Origin: Chitinophagaceae bacterium
GTDB taxonomy: Bacteria; Bacteroidota; Bacteroidia; Chitinophagales; Chitinophagaceae
Assembly: GCA_020847395.1 (NCBI GenBank)
Contig: JADLCD010000110.1
Location: forward strand, 1 to 64,000
DNA length: 64,000 nt
Direction: 5' to 3'
Made by a program: the position numbers and the translations under genes. The notes under the pieces were generated by a model. The model saw only the letters and a program-made list of their open reading frames with translations. It had not been told where the DNA came from and ran no database searches. Below are positions 54,535 through 63,279 of the stretch, piece after piece. The stretch's first letter is position 1, and each line of letters starts with the position of its first letter.

Positions 54535-54861
54535 TGGTATATTAATGCTGTTGCAAAATAACAGAGATTAAGAAATTTCTATACAATAATTCAATTGATA
54601 TACCCGGGAGTACAGGTACACAGGAAATTAAAAATAGCTTTAATATTTCTTGACTAAATTTTCAGATATATGTATATTAGCTGTAACCTATGTATCTACA
54701 CTACTACACAACCTGCTTGTATTTTTTTGCATTTACCTGTAATATCTTTCGTTGCATTCAATGGATTATAATTACTATCAGACCTCCGACATATTTCTCA
54801 AATTAACTCCCCTTTATAACAAAAAAATTATTTTTGAATCACCAGTAATATAATAACTGAG
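54535..54861. other. Intergenic region upstream of the Pif1-type helicase gene
   Basis: This 327-base AT-rich stretch has no gene and no tRNA. The only clear signal is TATTTTTG at 54829-54836, a match to the -7 consensus, 25 bases before the helicase start. The possible -33 TTA (54803-54805) is 23 bases away, slightly too far. Short runs such as ATATATGTATAT occur but form no strong hairpin. Confidence 0.5.
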
Positions 54862-57339
54862 ATGAATAATGTACTTCAACATATAGAGCATAACGAAAAC
54901 TTTGATCTGGCTTACCGGTTTGTTACAGAAACCAGCGAGAATATTTTTTTAACCGGTAAGGCAGGTACAGGAAAAACCACTTTCCTGAAATATCTGAAAG
55001 AGCATTGTGCAAAAAATATTATTGTGGCTGCCCCTACCGGTGTAGCAGCTATTAATGCAGGAGGCGTTACACTGCATAGTTTATTTCAATTGCCATTTCA
55101 CCCTTTTTTACCAACCAAGGCCGGTAAAGATGAATTGCTGGCGAGGTTTAGGTTTAATAAACAGCGTTTGCAACTGCTTCGTAAAATTGAATTGCTGGTA
55201 ATTGATGAAATAAGTATGGTGCGTGCAGATACAATGGATGCGATTGATACTATACTCCGTGCGGTAAGAAGAAATTATCATACACCTTTTGGGGGCGTTC
55301 AATTATTATGTATTGGCGATTTGTTTCAGTTGCCGCCTGTAGCTAAAAATGATGAATGGGCGGTTTTGAATGAATATTATACTTCGCCTTTCTTTTTTGA
55401 TAGTCTTGCTATTAAGGAGCAAATGCCTTTGATGATAGAACTGACAAAAATTTATCGCCAGAAAGAAGATTCATTTGTGCGGCTGCTGAATAAAGTACGG
55501 AATAACGTGATGCAGCCTGAAGATTTTGAAGATTTACATCAACGTTATAGCCCAGCGTTTCGCCCCTCACCCGGTGAAAAATATATTACACTTACCTCAC
55601 ATAATAACCAGGCAGACCAAATTAATTTTCGGGAGCTGAATAAACTGCTTGCGCCTTCTTTTACCTATAAGGCAAAAATAGATGGCGACTTTCCTGAACA
55701 TATGTATCCTGCGGAAGAAGAGTTAAAACTTAAAGAAGGTGCGCAGGTAATGTTTTTAAAGAATGACGCTGTGAGCCGTAAATATTTTAACGGCAAAATT
55801 GGTGTGATTAAATTACTGGAAGATGATAAGATAGTTGTGGTAAGTGATGGTGAGGAAATTGTGGTAGGAAAGGAAACCTGGGAAAATACACGCTATAGCT
55901 TAAACAGGGGCGATGGAAAACTGGAGCAGGAAGTGCTGGGTACTTTTGAACAGTTTGCCTTACGGTTAGCTTGGGCAATAACCATTCATAAAAGCCAGGG
56001 ATTAACTTTTGAAAAAGTAATGATAGATGCAGGCGCTGCATTCAGCAGCGGGCAGGTGTATGTGGCATTGAGCCGCTGTACCAGCCTTGAAGGAATAGTA
56101 TTGTTATCAAAAATACATGCGCCTGCAATTATGAGTAATGATAACGTGGTGAAAGGGCAGCAAACCCTAACACACAAAGGCTCATTGGCAGAAAGGTTTG
56201 CAGGCGCAAGAATGATTTTTACACAACAGCAATTGTCGCAGATATTTTTATTTGAAGAAATTAATACAGCTTTTAACTTACTGCTGCATGAGATGAAGCA
56301 ACATGCTGATAAATTTAACAATGAAGGAATTGATCTTGTATTGAAAATACATCAGCAGTTTTTAGCTTATAAACAGGTGGGTGAAAAGTTTTTGGGCCAT
56401 GTGTATACTATGGCTAAAGATGAACCGGTTATTGAAAAAAATGAACTTTTACAAAAACGTATAAGTGATGCCGCAAAACATTTCGATGCAAGATTAAGCG
56501 CCTTGCTGGATGCCGTTAAAAAGCATCCGCTGGTTACTGAGCGTAAAGAGGCATCCACACCTGTTGATGAGGCATTGAAAGACCTGGCGCTTACCGTATA
56601 TACTACACATTATTACCTGCAATATTGCAGGCAATCTTTTGAACTGAATGCTTATTTAAAACATAAACTTGCTTTTGCGCAGCCACGCTTTAGTATTACA
56701 AGCTATGCCAGTGGTAAAAAGCAAAATTTTTCAGGCATGGCTAATGCTGAGCTTTTTGAAACACTAAAGCGCTGGCGCGATGTGGTTTTTGAAGAAACCG
56801 CCCTGCCAATATATATGATTGCCAATGCAGAAACGCTTAAAGCGCTAAGCACTTTTCTTCCGCTTAATAAAAAAGATCTTGCTAAAATAAAAGGTTTTGG
56901 AAAAGCTAAAGTAGATAAGTATGGTGATGATATTATTGAGATCATCAGCGATTACTGTGAAAAGTACAGCCTGGAAACCAATATGCATGCAAATACTGGA
57001 GAAGAGAAAAAAGAAAAAACAATTACGGAAAAAGTTTCCACTAAAGCAGATACTAAAATGGTGAGCTTTGATTTATACAAGCAGGGAAAATCAATTGCTG
57101 CTATCGCAGAAGAAAGAAAGTTTACAGTGCAAACTATAGAAGGACATTTGTCGCATTTTATTGAATCAGGAGAATTGTCGGTTAATGAATTTTTGCCTGA
57201 TGAAAAACAACAAAGAATTATTAGAATATACCATCAAAACAAAGAAGCCGGTTTAACACAAATGAAGGAACAATTGCCTGATATAAGTTTTGGTGAATTG
57301 AGAATGATGATGGCGGCAATAAAGTATGGGGAAATGTGA
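54862..57339 (+). CDS. Pif1-type helicase with C-terminal HRDC and helix-turn-helix domains
   Basis: This 825-residue superfamily 1B helicase has Walker A GKAGTGKTT near residue 32, APTGVAAINAGG (motif Ia), Walker B VIDEISMV near 113, GDLFQLPPV near 152, and UvrD_C_2 WAITIHKSQGLTFEKV near 371. The core (about 1-430) resembles Pif1, which unwinds G-quadruplexes and forked DNA. A middle helical part (about 460-600) is followed by an HRDC domain (about 626-695; LFETLKRWRDVVFEE, LAKIKGFGKAKVDKYG), as in RecQ helicases, and a C-terminal HTH_40-like segment (about 730-800; SFDLYKQGKSIAAIAEER). The combination is typical of Bacteroidota proteins. Confidence 0.94.
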   Translation: MNNVLQHIEHNENFDLAYRFVTETSENIFLTGKAGTGKTTFLKYLKEHCAKNIIVAAPTGVAAINAGGVTLHSLFQLPFHPFLPTKAGKDELLARFRFNKQRLQLLRKIELLVIDEISMVRADTMDAIDTILRAVRRNYHTPFGGVQLLCIGDLFQLPPVAKNDEWAVLNEYYTSPFFFDSLAIKEQMPLMIELTKIYRQKEDSFVRLLNKVRNNVMQPEDFEDLHQRYSPAFRPSPGEKYITLTSHNNQADQINFRELNKLLAPSFTYKAKIDGDFPEHMYPAEEELKLKEGAQVMFLKNDAVSRKYFNGKIGVIKLLEDDKIVVVSDGEEIVVGKETWENTRYSLNRGDGKLEQEVLGTFEQFALRLAWAITIHKSQGLTFEKVMIDAGAAFSSGQVYVALSRCTSLEGIVLLSKIHAPAIMSNDNVVKGQQTLTHKGSLAERFAGARMIFTQQQLSQIFLFEEINTAFNLLLHEMKQHADKFNNEGIDLVLKIHQQFLAYKQVGEKFLGHVYTMAKDEPVIEKNELLQKRISDAAKHFDARLSALLDAVKKHPLVTERKEASTPVDEALKDLALTVYTTHYYLQYCRQSFELNAYLKHKLAFAQPRFSITSYASGKKQNFSGMANAELFETLKRWRDVVFEETALPIYMIANAETLKALSTFLPLNKKDLAKIKGFGKAKVDKYGDDIIEIISDYCEKYSLETNMHANTGEEKKEKTITEKVSTKADTKMVSFDLYKQGKSIAAIAEERKFTVQTIEGHLSHFIESGELSVNEFLPDEKQQRIIRIYHQNKEAGLTQMKEQLPDISFGELRMMMAAIKYGEM

Positions 57340-57352
57340 GCATGTGGGAATG

Positions 57353-57375
57353 TGAAAATTTGAAAATTTGAAAAT
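57353..57375. repeat. 8-bp tandem repeat after the helicase gene
   Basis: TGAAAATT occurs twice in tandem (57353-57360 and 57361-57368), followed by TGAAAAT. It is the same type of text as the direct repeat at 41628-41692. It lies 14 bases after the helicase stop, in the gap to the orphan reverse gene. Confidence 0.75.
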
Positions 57376-57475
57376 GGAGCGAGGCGCCTAAATTCAAATT
57401 AACCTATGAAATTCAGCAAAGAGGTTGATGATGATGAAGCTTGAAAATATGTAGGCATATTGTTGGAGGGGGGAT

Positions 57476-57826
57476 TTATTGTATAGCCGAAATGGAAAAT
57501 ATATAGCGGGGGTTTTTCCTGTTTCGTTTACCCGTTGGTAACTGAATGTTCTTTGGTGCTGTGTGGGAAATAAGCAATTCCGCTTTACCGGTATTTCCTG
57601 CTTCCAGTGGTACATAAATCACAGCTACATCACCATTGAATCCTGCCGATTTATCAACATGTCCTTCAGGGGTGAGCCGGCCATACAGTGGTTTTGCCGT
57701 ATAATGCCCGTAAACATGATCCCCTATTTTGAAATCATGAAAATCATTGCGGTGCAAAGAATAGCGAAAATAGTATCCAATACCGGGCCTTCTCCTCAAT
57801 TCATCCAAATCAAGATCATCAATCAT
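57476..57826 (-). CDS. Hypothetical protein, possible small beta-rich domain
   Basis: This 116-residue protein matches no family I recognise. It begins acidic (MIDDLDLDELRRRPGIGYYFRY), is rich in His, Gly and Tyr in the middle (KIGDHVYGHYTAKPLYGRL) and ends basic (TGKRNRKNPRYIF). There is no signal peptide or membrane helix. No overlapping gene competes for the region, and it lies alone between the helicase gene and mnmE on the mnmE strand, 114 bases beyond the mnmE stop. Codon use looks ordinary. I take it as probable but unproven. Confidence 0.5.
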   Translation of the reverse strand: MIDDLDLDELRRRPGIGYYFRYSLHRNDFHDFKIGDHVYGHYTAKPLYGRLTPEGHVDKSAGFNGDVAVIYVPLEAGNTGKAELLISHTAPKNIQLPTGKRNRKNPRYIFSISAIQ

Positions 57827-57940
57827 TGAGTTATCATTTTCAGGCTGATTAAATACGGTTTTATTATGTTATGCGTTTCCAAACGCAATCGGCTTATTTT
57901 CCAGGATGCTTTTTTGTGCAAGGAAAATTATATAACCAGC

Positions 57941-59299
57941 TTATTTCCCAATACAGAATTTCCCGAATATAGTTCCAAGTATATCGCGGTCTGTTTCTAT
58001 TTCACCTGTTATAATACCAAGGTAATTCAGGCATCTTCTTATATCCGGTGCAAGCAGATCTCCGCTGATGTTATGCTGCAACCCTGTTTTAATATCGTGC
58101 AGGGCTTCTTTTATCTTCAGTAATGCGCTATGATGACGGGCATTGGTTATAATAGTATTTTCAGTGTTAATTTCTTCTCCAATCGCCTTCTTATATAATG
58201 CATCTTTCAATTGCTCAATGCCCTTTCCTGATTTTGCTGATATGAAAATGTCATGCTCATTCACAGGTACCGCGTTACCTGCATCAAGCTTATTAAACAC
58301 TTTTATGGTTTTTGAATTGAACTGCTTCAGCCATTCAAAATCCTGTACTTCAGTATCAGTCAGGTCAACCAGGTGAATAATAAGATTGGCCTTTTCTGCA
58401 TTATCGCGGCTACGCTCCATCCCAAGATTTTCAATTGCATCGCTTGAATGTTCACGAATGCCGGCGGTATCAATTATCCTGAAAATAATGCCATTGATAT
58501 TGAGCGTTTCTTCTATTGCATCGCGGGTTGTGCCTGCTATATCGCTCACTATCGCCCTTTCCTCATTTACTAATGCATTCAGCAATGTTGATTTTCCTGC
58601 ATTGGGTTTGCCAATGATCGCAACGCTCACACCATTTTTAATTACATTACCCAGCCGGAAGGAATCTGCCAATTTACCGGTAGCGGAGCTGAGCTCATCG
58701 ATTAATAACATAAACTGATTCCGGTCTGCAAAAGCTACATCCTCCTGCGAAAAATCCAGCTCAAGTTCTATGAGTGATGCAAACTCTATAAGCCGGTTTC
58801 TGAGCTGTGAAAGATCGTTTGAAAAACCACCTCTCAATTGTTTTAAAGCCGTTTGTTTTGAAGCCTGCGACTGAGAAGCAATAATATCGGCAACTGCTTC
58901 TGCCTGTGCCAGATCCATTTTGCCATTTAAAAAAGCTCTTTGGGTGAACTCTCCCGGCTTAGCAAGCCTGGCACCTTTTTGTATACAGGCATCTATTATC
59001 TGCTGCTGAATAAATGGAGAGCCGTGGCAGCTTATCTCCACGATATCTTCACCGGTATATGACTTAGGCGATCTGTAAAGCGCCATTACTACTTCATCTA
59101 TAATTTCATTGCCAGCTTTCAATAAACCTACATGCAGGGTATGTGTTGATTGTTCATCCAGGTTTTTTGAAGTGAAAAGCTGATTTGCTATTGTTATGCT
59201 ATTACTACCACTTAACCTGATTACTGCTATAGCTCCTATCCCCGGCGCTGTTGCTATGGCAACAATAGTATCATTCCATTCCTGTAATTGTGCTGACAT
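57941..59299 (-). CDS. mnmE: tRNA modification GTPase MnmE
   Basis: This 452-residue GTPase works with MnmG to place carboxymethylaminomethyl groups on U34 of tRNAs. The N-terminal folate-binding domain (DTIVAIATAPGIGAIAVIRLSG, GEFTQRAFLNGKMDLAQAEAV) is followed by a helical region with an embedded G domain: GKPNAGKSTLLNAL near residue 232, TTRD, DTAGIRE and NKLD. The C-terminus ends in the conserved CIGK near 449-452. The start at 59299 (MSAQLQEWNDTIVAI) is preferred over an upstream ATG. The ExbD gene ends 20 bases before it on the same strand. Confidence 0.97.
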   Translation of the reverse strand: MSAQLQEWNDTIVAIATAPGIGAIAVIRLSGSNSITIANQLFTSKNLDEQSTHTLHVGLLKAGNEIIDEVVMALYRSPKSYTGEDIVEISCHGSPFIQQQIIDACIQKGARLAKPGEFTQRAFLNGKMDLAQAEAVADIIASQSQASKQTALKQLRGGFSNDLSQLRNRLIEFASLIELELDFSQEDVAFADRNQFMLLIDELSSATGKLADSFRLGNVIKNGVSVAIIGKPNAGKSTLLNALVNEERAIVSDIAGTTRDAIEETLNINGIIFRIIDTAGIREHSSDAIENLGMERSRDNAEKANLIIHLVDLTDTEVQDFEWLKQFNSKTIKVFNKLDAGNAVPVNEHDIFISAKSGKGIEQLKDALYKKAIGEEINTENTIITNARHHSALLKIKEALHDIKTGLQHNISGDLLAPDIRRCLNYLGIITGEIETDRDILGTIFGKFCIGK

Positions 59300-59319
59300 C
59301 AGGCAAAAATACAACTCTG

Positions 59320-59841
59320 TCAATCTCCTGCAGAGAGCAATTCTTTATCATAAGCATCCCGGGCAGCCAAAGCATGTCGCTTAACCTCGCAAATAGCCAT
59401 TTCATCCAGTACATTTATCAACTGCCCGTAATCACTTCCGTTGCCGGGTTTTATAACCACAATAAGAGAATCGGGGGAAATTCCTGCATCGCTCATTCGT
59501 TTGCGCTTTTCCATAATAAAATTTCTAAGTGCATTGTCAGCATCGCCAGTTTTAAAATGTTGTATTACGGGTCTATCGCTTGCAGCACCTTCGTAGCACA
59601 GGATGTTGTTGTTGTTATCTGGTAGAATAGTAATTGTTTTTGTTTGTGGTACTGGCATCGGAGGACCTTCTACAGGTAATAGAAACTTTAGTGCAGTAGG
59701 CTTTGCAACAACTGAAGTAAAGATAAAAAATGTGATCAGTAAAAACCCAAGATCTACCATTGGTGTCATGTCAACCCTGGTACTATGACGTCGGTTCATT
59801 AGCCTGGTATTACCTGAAGGAGTTGTATTGATATCTGCCAT
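59320..59841 (-). CDS. exbD: ExbD/TolR-family biopolymer transport protein, third copy
   Basis: This 173-residue ExbD protein has a short cytosolic N-terminus, one membrane helix with the proton-conducting Asp in VDMTPMVDLGFLLITFFIF near residues 24-42, and a periplasmic domain ending in LINVLDEMAICEVKRHA. It would form the proton channel with ExbB to drive TonB. It is the last of three ExbD genes in the cluster, and unlike the other two it lies beyond the terminator that follows tonB, just before mnmE. Confidence 0.93.
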   Translation of the reverse strand: MADINTTPSGNTRLMNRRHSTRVDMTPMVDLGFLLITFFIFTSVVAKPTALKFLLPVEGPPMPVPQTKTITILPDNNNNILCYEGAASDRPVIQHFKTGDADNALRNFIMEKRKRMSDAGISPDSLIVVIKPGNGSDYGQLINVLDEMAICEVKRHALAARDAYDKELLSAGD

Positions 59842-59887
59842 AAAAAATATTTATACATAAGATGGCAGCCTCAGGATTTTCCATAAA

Positions 59888-59918
59888 CAAAAAAATCCCT
59901 CTCGTTTCTGAGAGGGAT
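59888..59918 (-). terminator. Rho-independent terminator after tonB
   Basis: On the reverse strand ATCCCTCTC (59918-59910) pairs with GAGAGGGAT (59903-59895) over a 6-base loop and is followed by a run of Ts (the A-run 59888-59895 on the forward strand). It lies about 24 bases after the tonB stop and separates the tonB part from the last exbD and mnmE. Confidence 0.88.
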
Positions 59919-59941
59919 CTAAAAATTATATTATACTGCTA

Positions 59942-60772
59942 CTACTCTTCCTGTATCTGGAAGGTAACCGGCTGTTTGCGGTACGCTTTAACCTTACGTC
60001 CATTCTGCTCAGCAGGCGTCCATTTAGGTCCTTTTTTAATAGCGTTAACGCAAATTTCCGCCAGTTTTGTTCCTTTCATAGTGAGTGCTTCCACATCACT
60101 GATATTCCCATCCCTGTCCACAATGAACTGAACCAGGCAGGTACCGGCTTTACCAGCCTCCTGCAATTCATCAATATAGCGGTTTATTTCGCGGGAAATA
60201 TATTTCGTCCAGGCGCCTTCACCGCCAGGAAACTGAGCTTCGATTTCCACTTTTTGGAACACCTTATCATCATCTTCTACCTTGGGAGCAGCTACTACAC
60301 CACCTTTGTCTTCAACGGGGGGAGCAACTATACCCAAGTCTTTTTGACCTTCCTGGTTGCTTACACCAATCTTGGTATCTTCCAGTTTCTCTACTTCTTT
60401 CATTTCCTCTTCAGGTTTAACCTCTTCGTCTTTTACAACTTTAGGAGGTGTAAACTTAGCCATTTCAATTTTGGGAGGATCTGGTGGTTTTGGCGGTGGG
60501 GGAGGTGGGGGTTCCACTTTTTCTTCCGGCTGTTGTATATCAGCCATTTCAAGTTCTTTTACTACTATATCGCCTTTCTTATTTGAGCTGTCAAATTTGG
60601 AGCTCAAAAAAGAAGCAAGCATAATAAGCAGTGCTACTGAAGCAGTTATAACCAACGCCCTTGTGAGACGCTTATTATACTGTGTTCGCAGCTCATAAGC
60701 TCCATAATTTTTATTCCTGCCATCAAATATGATGTCAAGAATATTGGAGTTGAGTATTTTGCTTACATCCAT
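59942..60772 (-). CDS. tonB: TonB energy-transducing protein
   Basis: This 276-residue protein carries proton-motive energy to outer membrane receptors such as SusC. It has a short cytosolic N-terminus (about 1-35; NIIFDGRNKNYGAYELR, as in Bacteroidota TonB), one membrane helix (about 37-54), a periplasmic Pro/Glu/Lys-rich spacer (VEPPPPPPPKPPDPPKIE near 85-110), and a C-terminal TonB domain (about 195-276; YIDELQEAGKAGTCLVQFIVDRDGNISDVEAL, TPAEQNGRKVKAYRKQPVTFQIQ). It follows ExbB and two ExbD genes in the same operon. Confidence 0.96.
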   Translation of the reverse strand: MDVSKILNSNILDIIFDGRNKNYGAYELRTQYNKRLTRALVITASVALLIMLASFLSSKFDSSNKKGDIVVKELEMADIQQPEEKVEPPPPPPPKPPDPPKIEMAKFTPPKVVKDEEVKPEEEMKEVEKLEDTKIGVSNQEGQKDLGIVAPPVEDKGGVVAAPKVEDDDKVFQKVEIEAQFPGGEGAWTKYISREINRYIDELQEAGKAGTCLVQFIVDRDGNISDVEALTMKGTKLAEICVNAIKKGPKWTPAEQNGRKVKAYRKQPVTFQIQEE

Positions 60773-60828
60773 GATAATTTTTGTTTAACCTAAGATGCGG
60801 AACAATTGTGAATTCCACAAATTATTGA

Positions 60829-61365
60829 TTATTGAATGCCATTTGCCTTTTCGGTTATTACCAAAATTTCATTTTCTACCGGGGAAATGGGAACTACAGC
60901 GAACTTTTTTACTTCGTTTATAGACATTTCATCCAGTATAGCAACCATATTCTGGTAATTAGCGTCGTCATTTGGTTTTATTACCACTACAAAATCTTCG
61001 GGTTTTGTAGTTTTCTTTTTAGTAATAATTACATCCCGAACTTTTTTATAATCCGTAGCCTGTATTTTAGTTGGATCGTCACCTTCGTAATAATATATTC
61101 CATTTGACTTGCCAAGCATGATGGTTAATGCTCCAGACGCTTTTACTTTTGTTTGCTCTTCCTGCTTGTCTGTATCCTTTGGCATAATGAGTTTCATTGC
61201 CGTAGGCTGCGCCATAGTAGTAGAGAAAATAAAGAACGTAATTAAAAGGAAGCCTAAATCCACCATTGGGGTCATATCAACTCTTGTAGAAAGCTTTTTT
61301 GCTTTTTTGACGCCGGGGCCTTTTTTATGGCCACCACCACCGCCGCCTTCATCAATCGATGCCAT
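60829..61365 (-). CDS. exbD: ExbD/TolR-family biopolymer transport protein, second copy
   Basis: This 178-residue ExbD has a Gly/Lys-rich cytosolic N-terminus (DEGGGGGGHKKGPGVKKAK), one helix with the Asp in VDMTPMVDLGFLLITFFIF near 28-46, and a periplasmic domain (MLGKSNGIYYYEGDDP, NMVAILDEMSINEVKKFAV). It is placed between the first ExbD gene and tonB, with short gaps (33 and 56 bases). Confidence 0.94.
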   Translation of the reverse strand: MASIDEGGGGGGHKKGPGVKKAKKLSTRVDMTPMVDLGFLLITFFIFSTTMAQPTAMKLIMPKDTDKQEEQTKVKASGALTIMLGKSNGIYYYEGDDPTKIQATDYKKVRDVIITKKKTTKPEDFVVVIKPNDDANYQNMVAILDEMSINEVKKFAVVPISPVENEILVITEKANGIQ

Positions 61366-61398
61366 AAGACTTGTTTTTAATTGTTTACTAAATGGTTA

Positions 61399-62052
61399 TT
61401 ACTTTGCATTTTGTTGCGCCTGGCGGGTATTCCACAATGGAGACCCCATTGGCGCATCCTGGAATTTTGTTATCAGCTGAAACTTGTTAACATCATTCTT
61501 TTTAAATGCTTCGAGCACATTTCTTATTACCGGATATTTTGTTTCATTATCAGCTTTAATAAGCCAGGTAACTTTGGAACCTGAGTATGCTGACATTGCA
61601 TCCCTTACCCAATAATATAATTCACCACCGGTTGAATCCGGTACGGGTATACCCGGTTGTTTTATCTCTTTTTGTTTATCAGATGATAAAGACAATAAGC
61701 CTTTTAAGCCTGAAAATGGCACCCCAATGCTTGGCGCATTAGTAAAGGATTTTATGTTTTCAGCACTCAGGCCGAGATTGCGGGTTGTATTAAGATTTTC
61801 CACGATTGCTTTACGCTTTTTGGGATCATCTAATTGTACAAATACCCTGCCTTCTTTATCCACTGTTACCAGGAAAGCATCAGTTTCCGGAACCTTATCC
61901 GCCGAAACTGAGTTGGGGAATTTTACCTCCACCGGCTCATCTGGTTTAAATTTTGTAGCCAATATGAAAAAGGTAAGGATAAGAAATGACACATCCACGA
62001 AGGCTGTCATATCTACCCATGTACTTTTTCGGGCTATTTTTACTTTAGGCAT
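61399..62052 (-). CDS. exbD: ExbD/TolR-family biopolymer transport protein, first copy
   Basis: This 217-residue ExbD is longer than the other two and diverged: the membrane motif is VDMTAFVDVSFLILTFFILATKF near residues 13-35, with Asp conserved. The periplasmic part has an insert of about 40 residues (SFTNAPSIGVPFSGLKGLLSL region). It follows ExbB by 65 bases. Three different ExbD subunits with one ExbB suggest mixed or alternative channel complexes. Confidence 0.93.
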   Translation of the reverse strand: MPKVKIARKSTWVDMTAFVDVSFLILTFFILATKFKPDEPVEVKFPNSVSADKVPETDAFLVTVDKEGRVFVQLDDPKKRKAIVENLNTTRNLGLSAENIKSFTNAPSIGVPFSGLKGLLSLSSDKQKEIKQPGIPVPDSTGGELYYWVRDAMSAYSGSKVTWLIKADNETKYPVIRNVLEAFKKNDVNKFQLITKFQDAPMGSPLWNTRQAQQNAK

Positions 62053-62117
62053 GTAATATTGCTTTTAATTGACTTAATAGATTCACGAATACTCCAAATT
62101 CCATAAAGCTTCCCGGA

Positions 62118-62984
62118 TTATTTATACTGAGAAGCGAAACTTTGTGTAAGGGTAAATCCTGATTCGTCAATACCGTAAGTGATGCTGTCGATTTTTGTAG
62201 TAAATATGTTATACATAATCAACGCGAAAGCAGAAGTAGCGATACCCACAGCCGTATTATACAGCGCTTCGGAAATACCTATCGCAAGTTCTGTAGCTGC
62301 ACCGGCACCGCCAGATTCACCCAAAGAACCGAATGAACGAATCATACCCATTACCGTACCCAGCAACGCAACCAATGTACCTACTGAAGTAATAGTGGAT
62401 AAGAATACGAGGTTTTTCTGAAGCATAGGCAATTCAAGTGCTGTTGCTTCTTCTACTTCTTTTTGAATAGCTACAACTTTTTGTTCTGTAGTTAATTCAG
62501 CATCAGGAATCAGCTCTTTGTATTTACGAAGACCTGCTTTCATTACATTACCTACTGAACCTTGTTGTTTATCGCATTCAGCAAGAGCGGCGTCCACATT
62601 TTTGTTAGCTAAGTGATATTGAACTTTTCTTACAAATTCAGAAATTGAACCTTTACCGGTTGCTTTAGAGATAGTAAGAAACCTTTCAATAGAAAATACA
62701 ATTACCATAAGGAACATACCAATAAGAATAGGCACGATAATACCACCTTCGTACATACGATGCCATGCACCCAAAGGTCCTTTATGGCTTGGCCAAAATC
62801 CGCCGTTCGGATCCGGAACTTTAAAGCCTGAGTCTGCTCCCAGAATAAATCGCCAGAATAAATAACCAGCTATAATACAAATTACTGGGGCAAGCCATGA
62901 AATCGCGTTGCTGCTTGACTTTGGTTGCACAGAAGTGGTCGCTTTCACAGATGAAGCGGTCGCGGTCGGTTTTGTTTCAGCCAT
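62118..62984 (-). CDS. exbB: MotA/TolQ/ExbB-family proton channel protein
   Basis: This 288-residue membrane protein is the ExbB-type partner of the ExbD proteins. A Ser/Thr/Lys-rich N-terminus is followed by a helix (about 26-45), a second (about 78-98, GIIVPILIGMFLMVIVFSIER), a cytosolic region, and helices near 195-215 and 240-265 with TITSVGTLVALLGTVMGMIRSFG and NTAVGIATSAFALIMYNIF, typical of the family. It heads the five-gene TonB operon: exbB, exbD, exbD, tonB, then exbD beyond a terminator. Confidence 0.95.
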   Translation of the reverse strand: MAETKPTATASSVKATTSVQPKSSSNAISWLAPVICIIAGYLFWRFILGADSGFKVPDPNGGFWPSHKGPLGAWHRMYEGGIIVPILIGMFLMVIVFSIERFLTISKATGKGSISEFVRKVQYHLANKNVDAALAECDKQQGSVGNVMKAGLRKYKELIPDAELTTEQKVVAIQKEVEEATALELPMLQKNLVFLSTITSVGTLVALLGTVMGMIRSFGSLGESGGAGAATELAIGISEALYNTAVGIATSAFALIMYNIFTTKIDSITYGIDESGFTLTQSFASQYK

Positions 62985-63279
62985 AACTCTTGATTTTTTG
63001 AATTAAATAATTTCGGTTTTTAAGTGTGGTTTTGATTTTACAATTCTAACAAAAAAAAAAATTAAAACTTTGAAATAATTTTAGAAATAATTCGTTGGGG
63101 AAGCAATATAGTAAATTTCTGAAAGTAAACATCACAATTGAATTTTGTTTTTAAAAAGTTGTCAAATTTCAATACCAGCGCTATTGTTTCCATTCTTAAA
63201 CATTCATATACATTAGCTTTTCAGGATGATATGATATGTATGTTATCGTTATTTTCGCCTCAATAACAAACCGTTTTGC
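62985..63279. other. Divergent intergenic region between exbB and the metalloprotease gene
   Basis: This 295-base AT-rich gap separates two divergent genes. It should hold promoters for both, but I find no exact TAnnTTTG box on either strand; TATTTTCG near 63250 differs by one base. An A-run (63050-63063) lies close to exbB. No gene or strong hairpin is visible. Confidence 0.5.

Noticed and set aside
54535-54861. Possible tRNA in the gap before the helicase gene
   Set aside because: No cloverleaf, T-loop or CCA-like end was seen.
59304-59311. TATTTTTG on the reverse strand as the mnmE promoter
   Set aside because: It lies only 4 bases before the start codon, which would leave no leader, and no -33 partner is present.
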